64,000 nt of DNA, from the NCBI GenBank assembly GCA_037893245.1, contig JBAIAA010000409.1, positions 2,099,001-2,163,000 of the forward strand. The letters run 5' to 3'. Positions 11,943 through 25,277 of the stretch are shown one piece after another. Position 1 is the first letter of the stretch, and every line of letters starts with the position of its first letter. A program made the translations under genes and the position numbers. Origin of the DNA: Crossaster papposus (taxonomy: Eukaryota; Echinodermata; Asteroidea; Velatida; Solasteridae). Under the pieces are notes generated by a model. That model had not been told where the DNA came from and did not search any database. It saw nothing but the letters and a program-made list of their open reading frames with translations.

Positions 11943-13110
11943 GGTGGTCTAAGTGTGTGCCAAGTCTCAAGTCCATCGGATTTACTAAAGTGTCAAAGTG
12001 TATTTTCAGAAAAAAACGTGTACAAATCCTATAGAGAAAGGTCTGAAAAATTGTGACGTCGCATGACCACCGATGACGTCATCGTGCCGATTTTCTTTTT
12101 CGCCCCACTGAGGATGGTGGTTGAGGTGTGTGTTAAGTCTCAAGTCAATTGGATTTACCAAAGTTAATAGTCTGAAAGAAAACGTGTACAAACCCTATGG
12201 GAGAAATCTCTCCTTTAACGCGAAGTCACGTGACCTTGAATGACGTAATCGCGACGAATTTCTTCTAGGACCGTCCTTGGGTGGTTGTCTAAATGTATGC
12301 CAAGTCTCAAGTCGATCGGAATTACCAAAGTGTCAAAGTGTATTGTCTGAAAAAACGTGTACAAATCCTATGAAGAAAAGTCTGAAAAAGGAGAAAAAAA
12401 AAAAAAAACTAGACATGTGTTTGTGGACAAACACAGAGCTGTTTCGAGTGTCCAAAGTTACTTTCAATGTGTATGTGGTGGTCTTTTGTGTGTGCCAAGC
12501 CTCAAGTCGATCAGATTTACTAGTGTCAAAGTCAATAGTCTAAAGAAAAACGTGTACAAAACCTATGGGGGAAATTGAACCTTTAACGTGACGCCCCGTG
12601 ACCTTGAATGACGTAATCGTGCCAAATTTCTCCTACGACCGTCTGTGGATAGTGGTCTATGTGTGTGCCAAGTCTCAAGTCGATCGGATTTACTAAGTGT
12701 CAAAGTCAATAGTCTAAAGAAAAACGTGTACAAAACCTATGGGGGACAAATTAAACCTTTAACTTGACGTCACGTGACCTTGAATGACGCAATCGTGCTG
12801 AATTTCTTTCAGAAACATCTGGTGGTGGTGTTCTGAGTATATGGCAAGTTTTAAGTCGATCGGATTTACCAAAGTGTCAAATTCAATAGTCTGAGGAAAA
12901 ACGTGTACAAAACCTATGGGGAAAATTTCACCTTTAACGCGAAGTCACGTGACCTTGAATGACGTAATCGCGACGAATTTCTTCTAGGACCGTCCTTGGG
13001 TGGTTGTCTAAGTGTATGCCAAGTCTCAAGTCGATCGGATTTACCAAAGTGTCAAAGTGTATTGGCTGAAAAAACGTGTACAAATCCTATGGGAAAAAGT
13101 CTGAAAGTGG

Positions 13111-13147
<37 letters not shown>

Positions 13148-14583
13148 AGACATGTGTTTGTGGACAAACACAGAGCTGTTTCGAGTGTCTTACATTACTT
13201 TCAATATGTGTGTGTGGTGGTCTATGTGTGTGCCAAGTCTCAAGTCGATCAAATTTACGAAAGTGTCAAAGTCAACAGTCTAAAGAAAAACGTGTACAAA
13301 ACCTATCGGGGAAAATTGAACCTTTAACGTGACGCTCCGTGACCTTGAATGACGTAATCGTGCCGATTTTGTTCTAGGACCGTCTGTGGATGGTGGTCTA
13401 AGTGTGTGCCAAGTCTTAAGTCGATCGGATTTACTAAAGTGTCAAAGTCAATAGTCTAAAGAAAAACGTGTACAAAACCAATGGGAGAAAAATGTGCACC
13501 TTTAACGTGACGTCACGTGACGTTCAATGACGCAATCGTGCCAAATTTCTTTCAGGAACATCTGGGGGTGGTGTTCTAAGGGTATGCCAAGTTTCAAGTC
13601 GGTCGGATTTACTAAAGTGTCAAAGTCAATAGTCTGAAGAAAAACGTGTACAAAACCTATGGGAAAAATTTCACCTTTAACGCGAAGTCACGTGACCTTG
13701 AATGATGTAATCGCGACGAATTTCTTCGAGGACCGTCTTTGGGTGGTTGTCTAAATGTATGCCAAGTATCAAGTCGATCGGATTTACCAAAGTGTCAAAG
13801 TGTATTGTCTGAACAAACGTGTGCAAATCCTATGGAGAAAAGTCTGAAAAAGAAAAAAAAAAAAAAGAAAAACTAGACATGTGTTTGTGGACAAACACAG
13901 AGCTGTTTCGAGTGTCTTACATTACTTTCAATATGTGTGTGTGGTGGTCTATGTGTGTGCCAAGTCTCAAGTCGATCAAATTTACGAAAGTGTAAAAGTC
14001 AACAGTCTAAAGAAAAACGTGTACAAAACCTATGGGGGAAAATTGAACCTTTAACGTGACGCTCCGTGACCTTGAATGACGTAATCGTGCCGATTTTTTT
14101 CTAGGACCGTCTGTGGATGGTGGTCTAAGTGTGTGCTAAGTCTTAAGTTGATCGGATTTACTAAAGTGTCAAAGTCAATAGTCTAAAGAAAAACGTGTAC
14201 AAAACCAATGGGAGAAAAATGTGCACCTTTAACGTGACGTCACTTGACGTTCAATGACGCAATCGTGCCAAATTTCTTTCAGGAACATCTGGGGGTGGTG
14301 TTCTAAGGGCATGCCAAGTTTCAAGTCGGTCGGATTTACGGAAGTGTCAAATTCAATAGTCTGAAGAAAAACGTGTACAAAACCTATGGGGAAAATTTCA
14401 CCTTTAACGCAAAGTCACGTGACCTTGAATGACGTAATCGCGACGAATTTCTTCTAGGACCGTCCTTGGGTAGTTGTCTAAGTGTATGCCAAGTCTCAAG
14501 TCCATCGGATTTACCAAAGTGTCAAAGTGTATTGTCTGAATAAACGTGTGCAAATCCTATGGAGAAAAGTCTGAAAAAGGAGA

Positions 14584-14614
<31 letters not shown>

Positions 14615-16160
14615 AAAAAACTTTAACGATTACAAAAGCTGTTTCGGTGAAAAACCGAAACAGCTAAAAAAAAAAAAAAAAAAAAAAAAACTTTAACGAT
14701 TACAAAAGCTGTTTCGGTGAAAAACCGAAACAGCTAAAAAAAAAACTTTAACGAAAACAAAAGCTGTTTCGGTGAAAAACCGAAACAGCTAAAAAAAAAA
14801 GAAAAAAAAAAACTTTAACGATTACAAGAGCTGTTTCGGTGAAAAACCGAAACAGCTAAAAAGGAAAAAACTAGAAATGTGTTTGTGGACAAACACAGAG
14901 CTGTTTCGCATGTCTAAAATGACTTTCAATATTTGGGTGGTGGTCTAAGTGTCTGCCAAGTCTAAAGTCGATCGAATTTAGTGCCAAAGATATATTAGTT
15001 GAAAAAAACGTGTACAAATCCTATGGGCAAAATTAAAATTTTAATGTGACGTCACATGACACCCGATGATGCCATCGTGATGTCATCTTAATTTACGTCT
15101 ATAACACATTCTGGAATACTTGCATACCAAGTTTGGCCCCAATCAGACATGTACTTCCAGAGATAGAGGTTCCTAAAATCTGCCCCTTTAATGTGACGTC
15201 ACATGACCAACGATGACGTTATCCTGACGATTTTCCCCTTTGCCCTCCTGGGTTTGATGGTCGAGGTGTGTGCTAAGTCTGAAGTCGATCGGATTTACCA
15301 AATTGTCAAATTCAATATTTTGAAGAAAAACGTGTACAAAACCTATGGAGAAAATTGAACCTTTAATGTGACGTCACGTGACACCCGATGATGTCATAAT
15401 TACGTCATCTTAATTTTCGTCTATAACACACCCTCGAATGCTTGCAAACCAAGTTTGACCCCAACCGGACTTGTACTTTCAGAGTTAGAGGGTCTTAAAA
15501 ACTACACCTTTAATGTGGCGTCACATGACCCGCGATGACGTCATCTTGATAATTGTTTTCTTGGCCCTCCTAAGGATGGTGGTCGAGGTCTGTGCTAAGT
15601 CTCAAGTCGATCGAATTTGCAAAAGTGTCAAATTCAATATTTTGAAGAAAAACGTGTACAAAACCTATGGAGAAAACTGTACCTTTAATGTGACGTCACA
15701 TGACACCCGGTGATTTCATAATTACGTCATCTTAATTTTCGTCTATAACACATCCTCAAATACTTGCAAACCAAGTTTGACCCCAACCGGACTTGTACTT
15801 TCAGAGTTAGAGGGTCTTAAAAACTACACCTTTAATGTGACGTCACATGACCCGCGATGACGTCATCTTGATTATTTTTCTCTTGGCCCTCCTGGAGATT
15901 GTGGTCGAGGTGTGTGCTAAGTTTCAATTCAATCAGATTTACGAAAGTGTCAAATTCAATAGTCTGAAGAAAAACGTGTACAAAACCTATGGGGGAAAAT
16001 TGAAGCTTTAACGTGACGTCACGTGACCAGGAATTACGTAATCGCGACGAATTTGTTTTAGGATCATCCTTGGGTGATGGTTCAACTGTGTGCCAAGTCT
16101 CAAGTTCATCGAATTTTTCTAAGTGCCAAAGTGTATTGGTAAAAGAAAAACGTGCACAAA
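11943..16160. repeat. CRE/E-box-rich satellite, ~178-bp monomer with higher-order repeats
   Basis: Monomers contain GTGTGCCAAGTCTCAAGTCG, AAAACGTGTACAAAACCTAT and a TTTAACGTGACGTCACGTGA motif block. Starts at about 12664, 12841, 13017, 13404 and 13583 give spacing near 178 bp. Blocks beginning GACCGTCCTTGGGTGGTTG recur at about 12270, 12989, 13733 and 14459 (~720-745 bp), a higher-order unit of about four monomers, one carrying an A-tract and GTGTTTGTGGACAAACAC hairpin. Lysine-rich open frames here are A-tract artefacts. 14900-16160 is more diverged. Confidence 0.93.
14620..14865. repeat. Four poly(A)-linked hairpin cassettes
   Basis: Four copies of CTTTAACGATTACAAAAGCT running into the palindrome AGCTGTTTCGG-TGAAAAA-CCGAAACAGCT lie at 14637-14665, 14707-14735, 14762-14790 and 14829-14857. 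Each is separated by an A-tract. All four 11-bp stems are perfect. Confidence 0.95.
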
Positions 16161-16165
16161 GTCTA

Positions 16166-16585
<420 letters not shown>

Positions 16586-16605
16586 TTAAAGCAGGGTACA
16601 TTATT

Positions 16606-16928
16606 TTAAAGGTAGGATACACCATTGGTAATTGTTTGAATTATCATGAATGGGTAGATTTTGGGGGTTGTATTTTACAGTGAATATCGTTTAACTGACC
16701 TGTCCAAAGTTTTAGAATCATGGATGCCGAGAAAATGTTGTCTTTGTTTTTTCCCGATCGCAAAATTTTCTTTATAAAATTATATTTTTCAGAATAATTA
16801 CAGGATATCTAGTGCAATCATTTTTCTGGATGCCTAGAATCATTATTTACTTTCAAATAAGTAAAATATTTCTTAATAATTTGGTAGTAAAATTTTCGAT
16901 ATCTGCAAATGGTGTATCCTAATTTTAA
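16606..16928 (+). mobile_element. MITE family A, copy 1
   Basis: Starts TTAA-AGGTAGGATACACCATTGG and ends GCAAATGGTGTATCCT; the right TTAA is altered to AATTTTAA. Shared internal landmarks of the family are TTGAATTATCATGAATGGGT, TTTAACTGACCTGTCC, GGATATCTAG and TTTACTTTCAAATAAGTAAG. Confidence 0.92.
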
Positions 16929-17482
16929 CTGCTGAGCGCAGACTTTTGCTAAGTACGAAACTTTTTAATAAGTAAAGACAGGTTACCAGTTAAAGTGTCG
17001 TGCAGTGCACATTGCTTTTGACTGGCACTCAGCCGATTCGTACTTAACTACACAAGCTGGCTAATTATAAATTAACTTTCTACTAAGCAGCTCCACAAAA
17101 TTCTGTCGAAGGAGTATCAATCCACAATTTATAACCCCTCTTGATTTCTTCAGCCAAACAGAAATACGTCAAATTTGTAAATAATTTTTGACACGATTCA
17201 ACATTTTAGCATTGTGAAAAGAATTTGATTAATAAACCGACTGCGCGGTATTTCGTATAAAATAAACTAAATTAACTTCCAAATTATGGTATTTTGGGGA
17301 ATTTTTTAATGTTTTACTTGCATAAGAAACAAATGATGTTGTAAACAACAAATTACATACCAAACAAAAATCTAAAATAGTAAGGCACCAACGTATTCAC
17401 CTTTATGAAGACGTTTATTTAAAGAATGTTCTCACTCCATTCGGTTTGTACTGCCTAACCGTAAAGCCGTAAAGGCACTTAC

Positions 17483-17592
17483 CAAGTCCGCCCTCTAACG
17501 AAGTAACAGTGTCTTTCAGTTGGGAGATTTCTAGGGCGTGCCAAAGCTCTTCGTCAGTTTTGCAAGACGAAGGGACAGGGTTCAAGTTCATC
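17483..17592 (-). CDS. ABCC9-like: ABCC exon 26: NBD2 helical subdomain
   Basis: 110 bp, phase 2 to 1. MNLNPVPSSCKTDEELWHAL then EISQLKDTVTSLEGGL. (R)(M/Y/F)NLDP......D..LW.ALE..(Q/H)LK..V..L..GL(D) is diagnostic. Here NLNP replaces the usual NLDP. Acceptor tgtgcgcag, donor gtaagt. A family-C MITE starts 38 bp upstream of the acceptor. Confidence 0.94.
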
Positions 17593-17630
17593 CTGCGCAC
17601 AGAAGACAAAATAGTGTCTCTATTGAAAAT

Positions 17631-18085
17631 GTGACCGGCTCTACAAAAAGGTGTATTATGTCGCAAAACAATTAATATATTCAAAAATAATATGAGTTAT
17701 ATACATGGTTAAAACACAACATAAGCTTTCATTTGGTATATAATAAAGCTCCACAGCCCCTCTCATTCTGGAGATATGACGTGTTTACATATTGATTACT
17801 TTCTTGGAGTTCAAATTACACAACTGAGAAAACAGGCTTTGAAACAGCCGGCTCTGTTGTACTACAACAGAACGATGCACACAAAATGGTATTTTTTTCC
17901 ACTTTATTTATTAAAATTCACATTTCTTTGAATGAAACCTGAAACTGTAGGTATTAAATATATGTCATTCATGGCAAAAAATTAAAATTACATTTTGATG
18001 AAATGTTTGCCCTCTCAACGTTGAGCGGGCCATTACATGATAGTGCACATCGCGACTTAATACACCATTTTGTAGAGCTGGTCAC
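17631..18085. mobile_element. MITE family C, copy 1
   Basis: Ends are GTGACCGGCTCTACAAAAAGG and TTTTGTAGAGCTGGTCAC, with AAAT duplicated on both sides (17627-17630, 18086-18089). The body includes AGCCGGCTCTGTTGTACTAC and GCACACAAAATGGTATTT, shared with copies at 20082, 26141 and 63412. Confidence 0.92.
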
Positions 18086-18330
18086 AAATATAAATCGCTG
18101 CCAATGTCAATAATTACTCATCTCAATAAATACTTCGGGTTTTTTAAGAATATTATTTTAACGATGTTGTCGTTACGTTACCATATAGAATTATTCTCCG
18201 ATAGATCCAGATCAAGAAACTTGATCACTTAAAAAAAGAAACGTTACATTGGTAGATACATGTAGGGTATTTTGCGGTTGGGCGGAGGTCTGCGCTCTAC
18301 CGAGTACGCCTTTTCTAGTTCTTTGACCTA

Positions 18331-19186
<856 letters not shown>

Positions 19187-19265
19187 CTTGACAGATGTCA
19201 ATGACTCGGAAGAGAGCAAGAGTAAGTGAAGATTTTCCGGCTCCCGTCCGTCCGCATATGCCAAC
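19187..19265 (-). CDS. ABCC9-like: ABCC exon 24: NBD2 Walker A
   Basis: 79 bp, phase 0 to 1 (residues 1080-1105). [20 protein letters not shown] is an intact Walker A with family-typical flanks, followed by VIDICQ. Acceptor ctccgcttag, donor gtaagc. Confidence 0.95.
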
Positions 19266-19428
19266 CTAAGCGGAGAACCAGTGTATGAATTTGACGTGAA
19301 TTACTCGTAGAAACACAAATTAATCATATACATGATGTATACTGTTTTCTTGTGAACTTTACCAAAATGAGTTTGTCTTTTTTTTTTTAATATAGGCCCA
19401 TTTTAGATTTGTAGTAAATGCAATTGCC

Positions 19429-19817
19429 TTAAAGGTAGGATACTCATTTGGTAAGTGCTTGAATTATCATGAATGGGTGGATTTAGGGGGTTGTATTTTA
19501 TAGTAAACATCATTTAACTGACCTGTGAAAGTTTTACAGTCATAGATGGTGAGAAAAGCAAGAAAAACAGCGTTCGCTTTCAACTGACATCGAGCAGTGA
19601 TACTTATGTTGTTCTTGGTTTTTTTCGCAATCGCCGTCCGGCGTTTAAAAAACTAAATAATTATATTCGATTTAAAAAAACATTATTACTGGATATTAAG
19701 CGCAATCCTTTTGCTGGATGTCTAGAATAATTGTTTACTTTCAAATAAGTAAGATATTTCGGGATAATTTTAGTAAAATTGTTCGATATCTGCAAAGGGT
19801 GTATATCCTACCTTTAA
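19429..19817 (+). mobile_element. MITE family A, copy 2
   Basis: TTAA-AGGTAGGATACTC…ATATCCTACCT-TTAA with all family landmarks; intact TTAA on both sides. Confidence 0.93.
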
Positions 19818-20081
19818 AATCCTCTGCAGGGATTAACGAATAAAGAAATTCCTGATCACAGTTCCTTTTTATACTCTAATGGACTACTTGGGATTTAACT
19901 AAGATGTTCTTGTCATTGGTGATTGATTAGACTTTCTTTTTTTAAAACCTTAAATGGAATTTTTCAGAAACATGTATTTTTATGTATTCATTTCAACATC
20001 CCTTGAGCTAGAAAAAAAATTGCGGTTCTTCACTTGATTGTATCGCAGAGTTTACCAATCGAATGAAACTCGACAATTTAT

Positions 20082-20524
20082 GTGACCGGCTCTACAAAGT
20101 GTATTATGTCGCAAAAAGATAAATTGAGTTATATACAAGGTTGAAAAGCCCACAACGTAAGCTTTCATTTGGTATATAATATAATATAGCTCTATAGCCC
20201 CTCTCATTTCGGAGATATGACGTGTTTAAATATTGATTACTTCCTTTGAATTCAAATTACACAACTGAGAAAACGGGCTTTGAAATAGCCGGCTCTGTTG
20301 TACTACAACAGAACAATGCACACAAAATGGTATTTGTTTCCACTTTATTTATCAAAATCAACATTTCTTTGAATTAAACCTGAAACTGTAGGTATTTAAG
20401 ATTTCATTCATGACAAAAAATTAAAATCACATTTTGATGAAATGTTTACCCTCTCAACGTTAAGCGGGTAATTACATGATAGTGCACAACGCGACTTAAT
20501 ACACCTTTTTGTAGAGCCAGTCAC
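20082..20524. mobile_element. MITE family C, copy 2
   Basis: GTGACCGGCTCTACAAAGTG … TTTTTGTAGAGCCAGTCAC; flanks TTAT and ATAT differ at one base. Same body as copy 1 in the same orientation. Confidence 0.9.
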
Positions 20525-20914
20525 ATATATCGGGACAAAAATGTGAACATCTTTCGTGACTTGTTTCGAGGACTGTAATCAAACGCACCTCTTGTAATAT
20601 TTCCTGAAAGTTGACCCCTGGAGGCGCGCTTCTGGATGTGTGAAGTTTGTAAGTAAAATGTGTGTTTTACTTAAAATCCAACAGATTTGTCATCAATTTT
20701 GTATTGTGGAATGCCAAAATAAAATTCAAACATGAATGTTTATCGATGAAGAGTACGGTTGGAAATCATTCAGTCAACAATTATAGCAAGAGAACGGCAA
20801 AACGCCGTGTAAAATGCCATTAGAAGAGCCACGGAAAAGTCTAGAAGCACGTACTTTCAGGCTCTATTGTCAGACCTGGTTCCTGCTTCGATACCGCGAC
20901 AGGGCCAACCTTAC

Positions 20915-21042
20915 CTTTTCTCCAGCTCTGATATCCAACGTGAGATCGCTCAGCACCATGTCCGCATCGACGGCGTACCTCACCGAAACGTGATCCAGCT
21001 GGATCCGGCCCTCGTGTGGCCACTCTGGTGGTGGATCCTTGC
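20915..21042 (-). CDS. ABCC9-like: ABCC exon 23: NBD2 start
   Basis: 128 bp, phase 1 to 0 (residues 1037-1079). KDPPPEWPHEGRIQLDHVSV then RYAVDADMVLSDLTLDIRAG then EK. P..WP..G.I.......RY......VL......I..GEK is the canonical NBD2 entry, including the A-loop Tyr. Acceptor gtttgcag, donor gtaagg. Confidence 0.94.
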
Positions 21043-21454
21043 CTGCAAACCAGTTTTATTTAGGGAATTTCTTGTTAGGCTTTAAATGCATTTCTCTTTT
21101 TGTAAATGCCTTAATTGAATAATCTAAAATATAGGTTTTTATTCAAATTCAATTTCGTCCGTGAAAAATAATTCACACCAAACCAATTTAGTAATTTTTC
21201 ATTTAATTTCCAATTTGGGTCAGTCTAGTTAAACATTGTCTCGGGAATATTTGTTATTACAGATAAACTTTGTGTAAGCTGTTGCGGAAAGGCAGCATTT
21301 AGAGATTTGAATTCGTCTTAACAATCAATTTCAAACTATATGTTTAATATATTAGTCTGATGTGTACATGAGTCAAAGACACATCAGACTATTAAACATA
21401 TGTTTAACATTAATTGACATAAGGCAGACGAATTTGAAATGTAATGAAAAATAT

Positions 21455-24400
21455 TTTCAACCCATTGCCTAAAAATTGTGACCAAACGTCGACATTGAGG
21501 TCGCACGAGGTCAGCGCGATAACACGCAGCGACTTTGTCTCCTCCGTTCTGTTCGTCGTTTTACTCATTTTTACTCGTTTTGAAGGTTTTGACCTTGTTC
21601 TTCTAGTGTGTACTTTAAAGTGTTTACGTTTTAGTTTCGAAGTGAGATCTCCGGAGAGCTACTAGACGTAGATTTGCTGTGTATGACCAGATTTTGATCT
21701 TAAGTTCTACACCCAGCCAGTATGTATTCGAATGAATTGTATGCCATGTATAATTTTGTACTGGCCTTGAGCATACTGAACAGTGTCGCTGGTAACCATC
21801 ACCCAACGTCTAAAGTTAACTGGACACAACCAGGTATACCAACTCAATATGGCGCCTGTGAATGCGGAAGTGTGCTATCCTTTGAACATAATCTTCGCCA
21901 CCAACGATATTCAAGATCTGAAATTCTAGAGCTCAAACCAGCTGCAGGTAACCAGGACTTTAAACTACCTAATGACGTGTTGCTAACTTTAAAGTCTCTT
22001 AACATTTGCAAAAATAGGAGAGTGAAAACGAAACGCGGCAAAAGAGCTGGTTCTCGCCGCTCCCGAAGGATAAATGTCATCGTATCCCAGTCGCGGATGT
22101 CACGTGACCATCACGACGATCGCCTCCAGTGTGGTTCCCGAATACATAACCTAACCAAGATTCGTCTTGCAAGTGAACCTGAACAAACGCAATCCTTTAA
22201 CACGCCTTCTTTCATCCTGATCAACGCCAGATCTCTTGTTCAGCATGTGGATGAACTTCAAATGATTTTAACCACTAATCGCACTGATATCGCTGCCATT
22301 TCCGAAACCTGGTTCCCGCCAACCGTCAATTCAAGTCACTTCTGCGTTCCAGAATATAACTTAGTCAGTAAACCCCGTAGCCACAAAAGAGGCGGGGGAG
22401 TGGCTTTTTACATCCGAGACAATATCCAGATAAGAACTATCACCGAATTGGATGTTCCTGATGAACTAGAAGTGTTATGGATCTGGGCTCGTCCTACCCG
22501 CTTACCACGAACGATCTCAAGCATGTTGCTGTGTGTCGTGTATCATCCTCCTTCATCACCACATGATAATTTGCTCATCGAGCATTTATCTACTTCGCTC
22601 GATGTTCTCCAACCCAAATATCCATCAGCGGGTATCGCAATTCTTGGGGATTTCAACAAATTGAACACAAATCTTATCTGCCGCCAGTCAGGCCTAGTTC
22701 AGATTGTTGACACCCCAACCAGAGGCCAAGCAGTTCTCGACAAAATTTTAACCAATATGCAAACTTTCTACAATACGCCACAGGTGTCATCACCGATTGG
22801 TCTGAGTGACCACAATACAGTTATTTGGAATCCATTAAATGCATCAAAGAAACATTTTCTTCATCGTAGAATTGTTCGGCCAATCAGAGACTCCGACATA
22901 AGACACTTTGGTCAATGGATAACTCAATGTGATTGGAACGATGTTAAATCAGCTCCTTCAGCATGTGCTAAAACAGATGTTTTTTATAAGACATTTATGG
23001 GTGCTGTTGATAAATTCTTCCCAACCAAGACTGTCTCAACCCATCCCACGGATAAACCTTGGATAACTGCAGAACTCAAATCACTAATTGTCAAGCGTCA
23101 GAAAGCTTTCAATACTGGTAAGCTTTTCTTGTGGAGATTACTCCGTAACAAGGTATTCAGGCTCATAAAAAGAGCTAAACTTGCTTTTTATAGTTGCAAT
23201 GTGGCAAGACTGAGATCAACAAACCCAAGGCAATGGCATCATCAGATACATAAAATGACTGGGCTGAATCATCAAAAGAAACTCCTCCTTCCTGGTGCTT
23301 CCTCATCGGACATAGCAAATGAAATTAACCAAAACTTCATCGCCGTAGCGAAAGATATCCCTAAATTAGACCTTACTAATTTACCTGCTTATTTGCCTGC
23401 TGAATCCATAGTTCCTATTATTACCCCTCGGGACGTCTTTAATAAACTAAGAAAAATCAATGTTAACAAGAGTGGAGGACCTGACCACATTCCACCGCGT
23501 CTGGTGAAAGAATTTGCATTTGAATTGTCATTCCCATTGAGTGATATTTTTAATTGTTCTTTACAGGAGGGAATTGTACCTAATATCTGGAAAATGGCGT
23601 TTGTTGTCCCCATACCTAAGACTAACCCTCCTAGAATGGATAACTTACGTCCAATTGCACTAACGTGTATTTTTGCTAAAATATTTGAAGATTTTGTTAC
23701 GGATTGGATAATGAAAGACATTGGCATTTTTATTGACAAACAACAATTTGGCTCACTTAAAGGTTCATCAACATCTCATTATCTAGTTAATCTTTTGAAT
23801 ACTACCTATAGTGCTACCGATAACTCAAACAATTCCGCAGTCCTAGTTGCTACGGATTTCAGTAAGGCTTTCGATAGAGTGGATCATCAGATTGTAATTC
23901 AAAAGTTCATTCAACTTGGTGTCAGATCCTCTATAGTGCCATGGATTGCCAGTTTTCTGTCATCCCGTTTACAGTCAGTTCGCTATAATGGTGTTTTATC
24001 TAATTGGGAAATTGTAGATGCAGGTGTCCCACAAGGCACCAAAATTGGACCTATTGCTTTTCTGGTTATGATTAATGATTTTGTCACCAACTCCCCTGAG
24101 ATTTTGCATTACAAGTATGTTGACGATATGACTCTTTGTCAAACGTTTAAGAATCCTGATCAAACCATAATCATGCAAAATGAGTTAGATTGTCTTCATC
24201 AGTGGGCTACAGCTAATAATATGAAACTTAATCCATCCAAGTGTCAATCTATTAATATTTGTTTTAAGCGCTCTCCACCTGTAGCACCTACATTTACAAT
24301 TAATGGTTCGTTAATTAATCAAACTGATTGTCTAAAACTTCTTGGTGTTCATGTGCAAAGTAACCTTAAATGGGACACCCAACTTGACCAGATGTGCAAA

Positions 24401-25245
24401 TCATTTAATCGGAAGCTATTTTTCCTTCGTCAACTTAAGCGTTGTTGTACTCCTATTAAAGACTTGATAATGATATATACCATGTATATTAGGCCTACAA
24501 TCGAATATGCTTGTCCAGTTTGGTTCTCAAGCCTCAGTAAATCCCAATTGGAATGTTTGGAGAAACTACAGCGTAAAGCCTTGCGCATTATTTTAACAAA
24601 GGACTTTTGCAGTACTAAGTCCTTCAGTGATATATATTCTCAATTTGGTATGTCACCGGTTTCTGTTAGACTTCAACAACTATTTGGTAAATTTGGCCAA
24701 TCATTGATCACTTCAAACAAATATAGAGACTGGCTCCCACCCAAAAGAAACAATAACCTCAGAAATACAAACCAACTTTGCTCAATCAAGTGTAGAACCA
24801 ACAGGTACAAAAACAGTCCAATCCCGTCCTTGACTACTCTTCTCAATACATGTACTGAGTTGTAGTTACACACCTGCATGTTTGTTTTTTTAATGGAGCT
24901 GGCCCCCTTGCCTTTTAGTATTTATGCAATTTATATGTTCATACTACATGTACATATTGTTTAATTACAATGAATCTTGTTTTTACCAACAATGTCTGGT
25001 GTGCTTGGACACAGGGTTCGGGGAGCCAAGAATCGTGTTCGGTGTAGCCGAGTGTTTTCTATAATGTGTAATTCATATTATTTAATTCATATTTTAATTA
25101 CATACTTGTATATTGTTTTTATCAACTATATATTTTAATGAATTGTTGTAAAAGTTTATATTTTCGTGATTCTTTTATTTGAATGTAATTTTAAACATAA
25201 TTCAGCTCTAGAGCTGTGACGTTTGAATTTTCAATAAACCAATAA
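21455..25245 (+). mobile_element. CR1/jockey-type non-LTR retrotransposon (LINE)
   Basis: It comprises ~270 bp of 5' leader, one long frame (21722-24865) and ~380 bp of 3' UTR ending TTTTCAATAAACCAATAATAA, with a poly(A) signal AATAAA close to the end. It lies inside a family-I MITE. Exact ends are approximate because no target-site duplication was resolved. Confidence 0.88.
21722..24865 (+). CDS. LINE ORF2: EEP endonuclease + reverse transcriptase, intact
   Basis: 1047 codons starting at ATG with no stop or frameshift. Residues ~160-370 form an apurinic-type endonuclease: FILINARSLV (N168), SETWFP (E195), GDFN 309-312 and SDHN 362-365. Residues ~570-870 form the reverse transcriptase: LRPIALTC, DFSKAFDRVDH (D712), GVPQGTKIGP and the catalytic YVDD at 799-802. 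A C-terminal region with RCRTNRYKNSPIP-type ending (KCRTNRYKNSPIPSL) follows; no RNase H was seen. The layout fits CR1/jockey-group LINEs that integrate by target-primed reverse transcription. ORF1 is not present, so autonomy is uncertain. It is antisense to the ABCC host gene. Confidence 0.95.
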   Translation: MYSNELYAMYNFVLALSILNSVAGNHHPTSKVNWTQPGIPTQYGACECGSVLSFEHNLRHQRYSRSEILELKPAAGNQDFKLPNDVLLTLKSLNICKNRRVKTKRGKRAGSRRSRRINVIVSQSRMSRDHHDDRLQCGSRIHNLTKIRLASEPEQTQSFNTPSFILINARSLVQHVDELQMILTTNRTDIAAISETWFPPTVNSSHFCVPEYNLVSKPRSHKRGGGVAFYIRDNIQIRTITELDVPDELEVLWIWARPTRLPRTISSMLLCVVYHPPSSPHDNLLIEHLSTSLDVLQPKYPSAGIAILGDFNKLNTNLICRQSGLVQIVDTPTRGQAVLDKILTNMQTFYNTPQVSSPIGLSDHNTVIWNPLNASKKHFLHRRIVRPIRDSDIRHFGQWITQCDWNDVKSAPSACAKTDVFYKTFMGAVDKFFPTKTVSTHPTDKPWITAELKSLIVKRQKAFNTGKLFLWRLLRNKVFRLIKRAKLAFYSCNVARLRSTNPRQWHHQIHKMTGLNHQKKLLLPGASSSDIANEINQNFIAVAKDIPKLDLTNLPAYLPAESIVPIITPRDVFNKLRKINVNKSGGPDHIPPRLVKEFAFELSFPLSDIFNCSLQEGIVPNIWKMAFVVPIPKTNPPRMDNLRPIALTCIFAKIFEDFVTDWIMKDIGIFIDKQQFGSLKGSSTSHYLVNLLNTTYSATDNSNNSAVLVATDFSKAFDRVDHQIVIQKFIQLGVRSSIVPWIASFLSSRLQSVRYNGVLSNWEIVDAGVPQGTKIGPIAFLVMINDFVTNSPEILHYKYVDDMTLCQTFKNPDQTIIMQNELDCLHQWATANNMKLNPSKCQSINICFKRSPPVAPTFTINGSLINQTDCLKLLGVHVQSNLKWDTQLDQMCKSFNRKLFFLRQLKRCCTPIKDLIMIYTMYIRPTIEYACPVWFSSLSKSQLECLEKLQRKALRIILTKDFCSTKSFSDIYSQFGMSPVSVRLQQLFGKFGQSLITSNKYRDWLPPKRNNNLRNTNQLCSIKCRTNRYKNSPIPSLTTLLNTCTEL

Positions 25246-25277
25246 TAATTGAATGGTAAATGACTAAATTGGTTTGG

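Noticed and set aside
12277-13327. Lysine-run frames such as KKEKKKKKLDMCLW
   Set aside because: A-tract translation inside the CRE/E-box satellite; repeated in register with the monomer, with no gene features.
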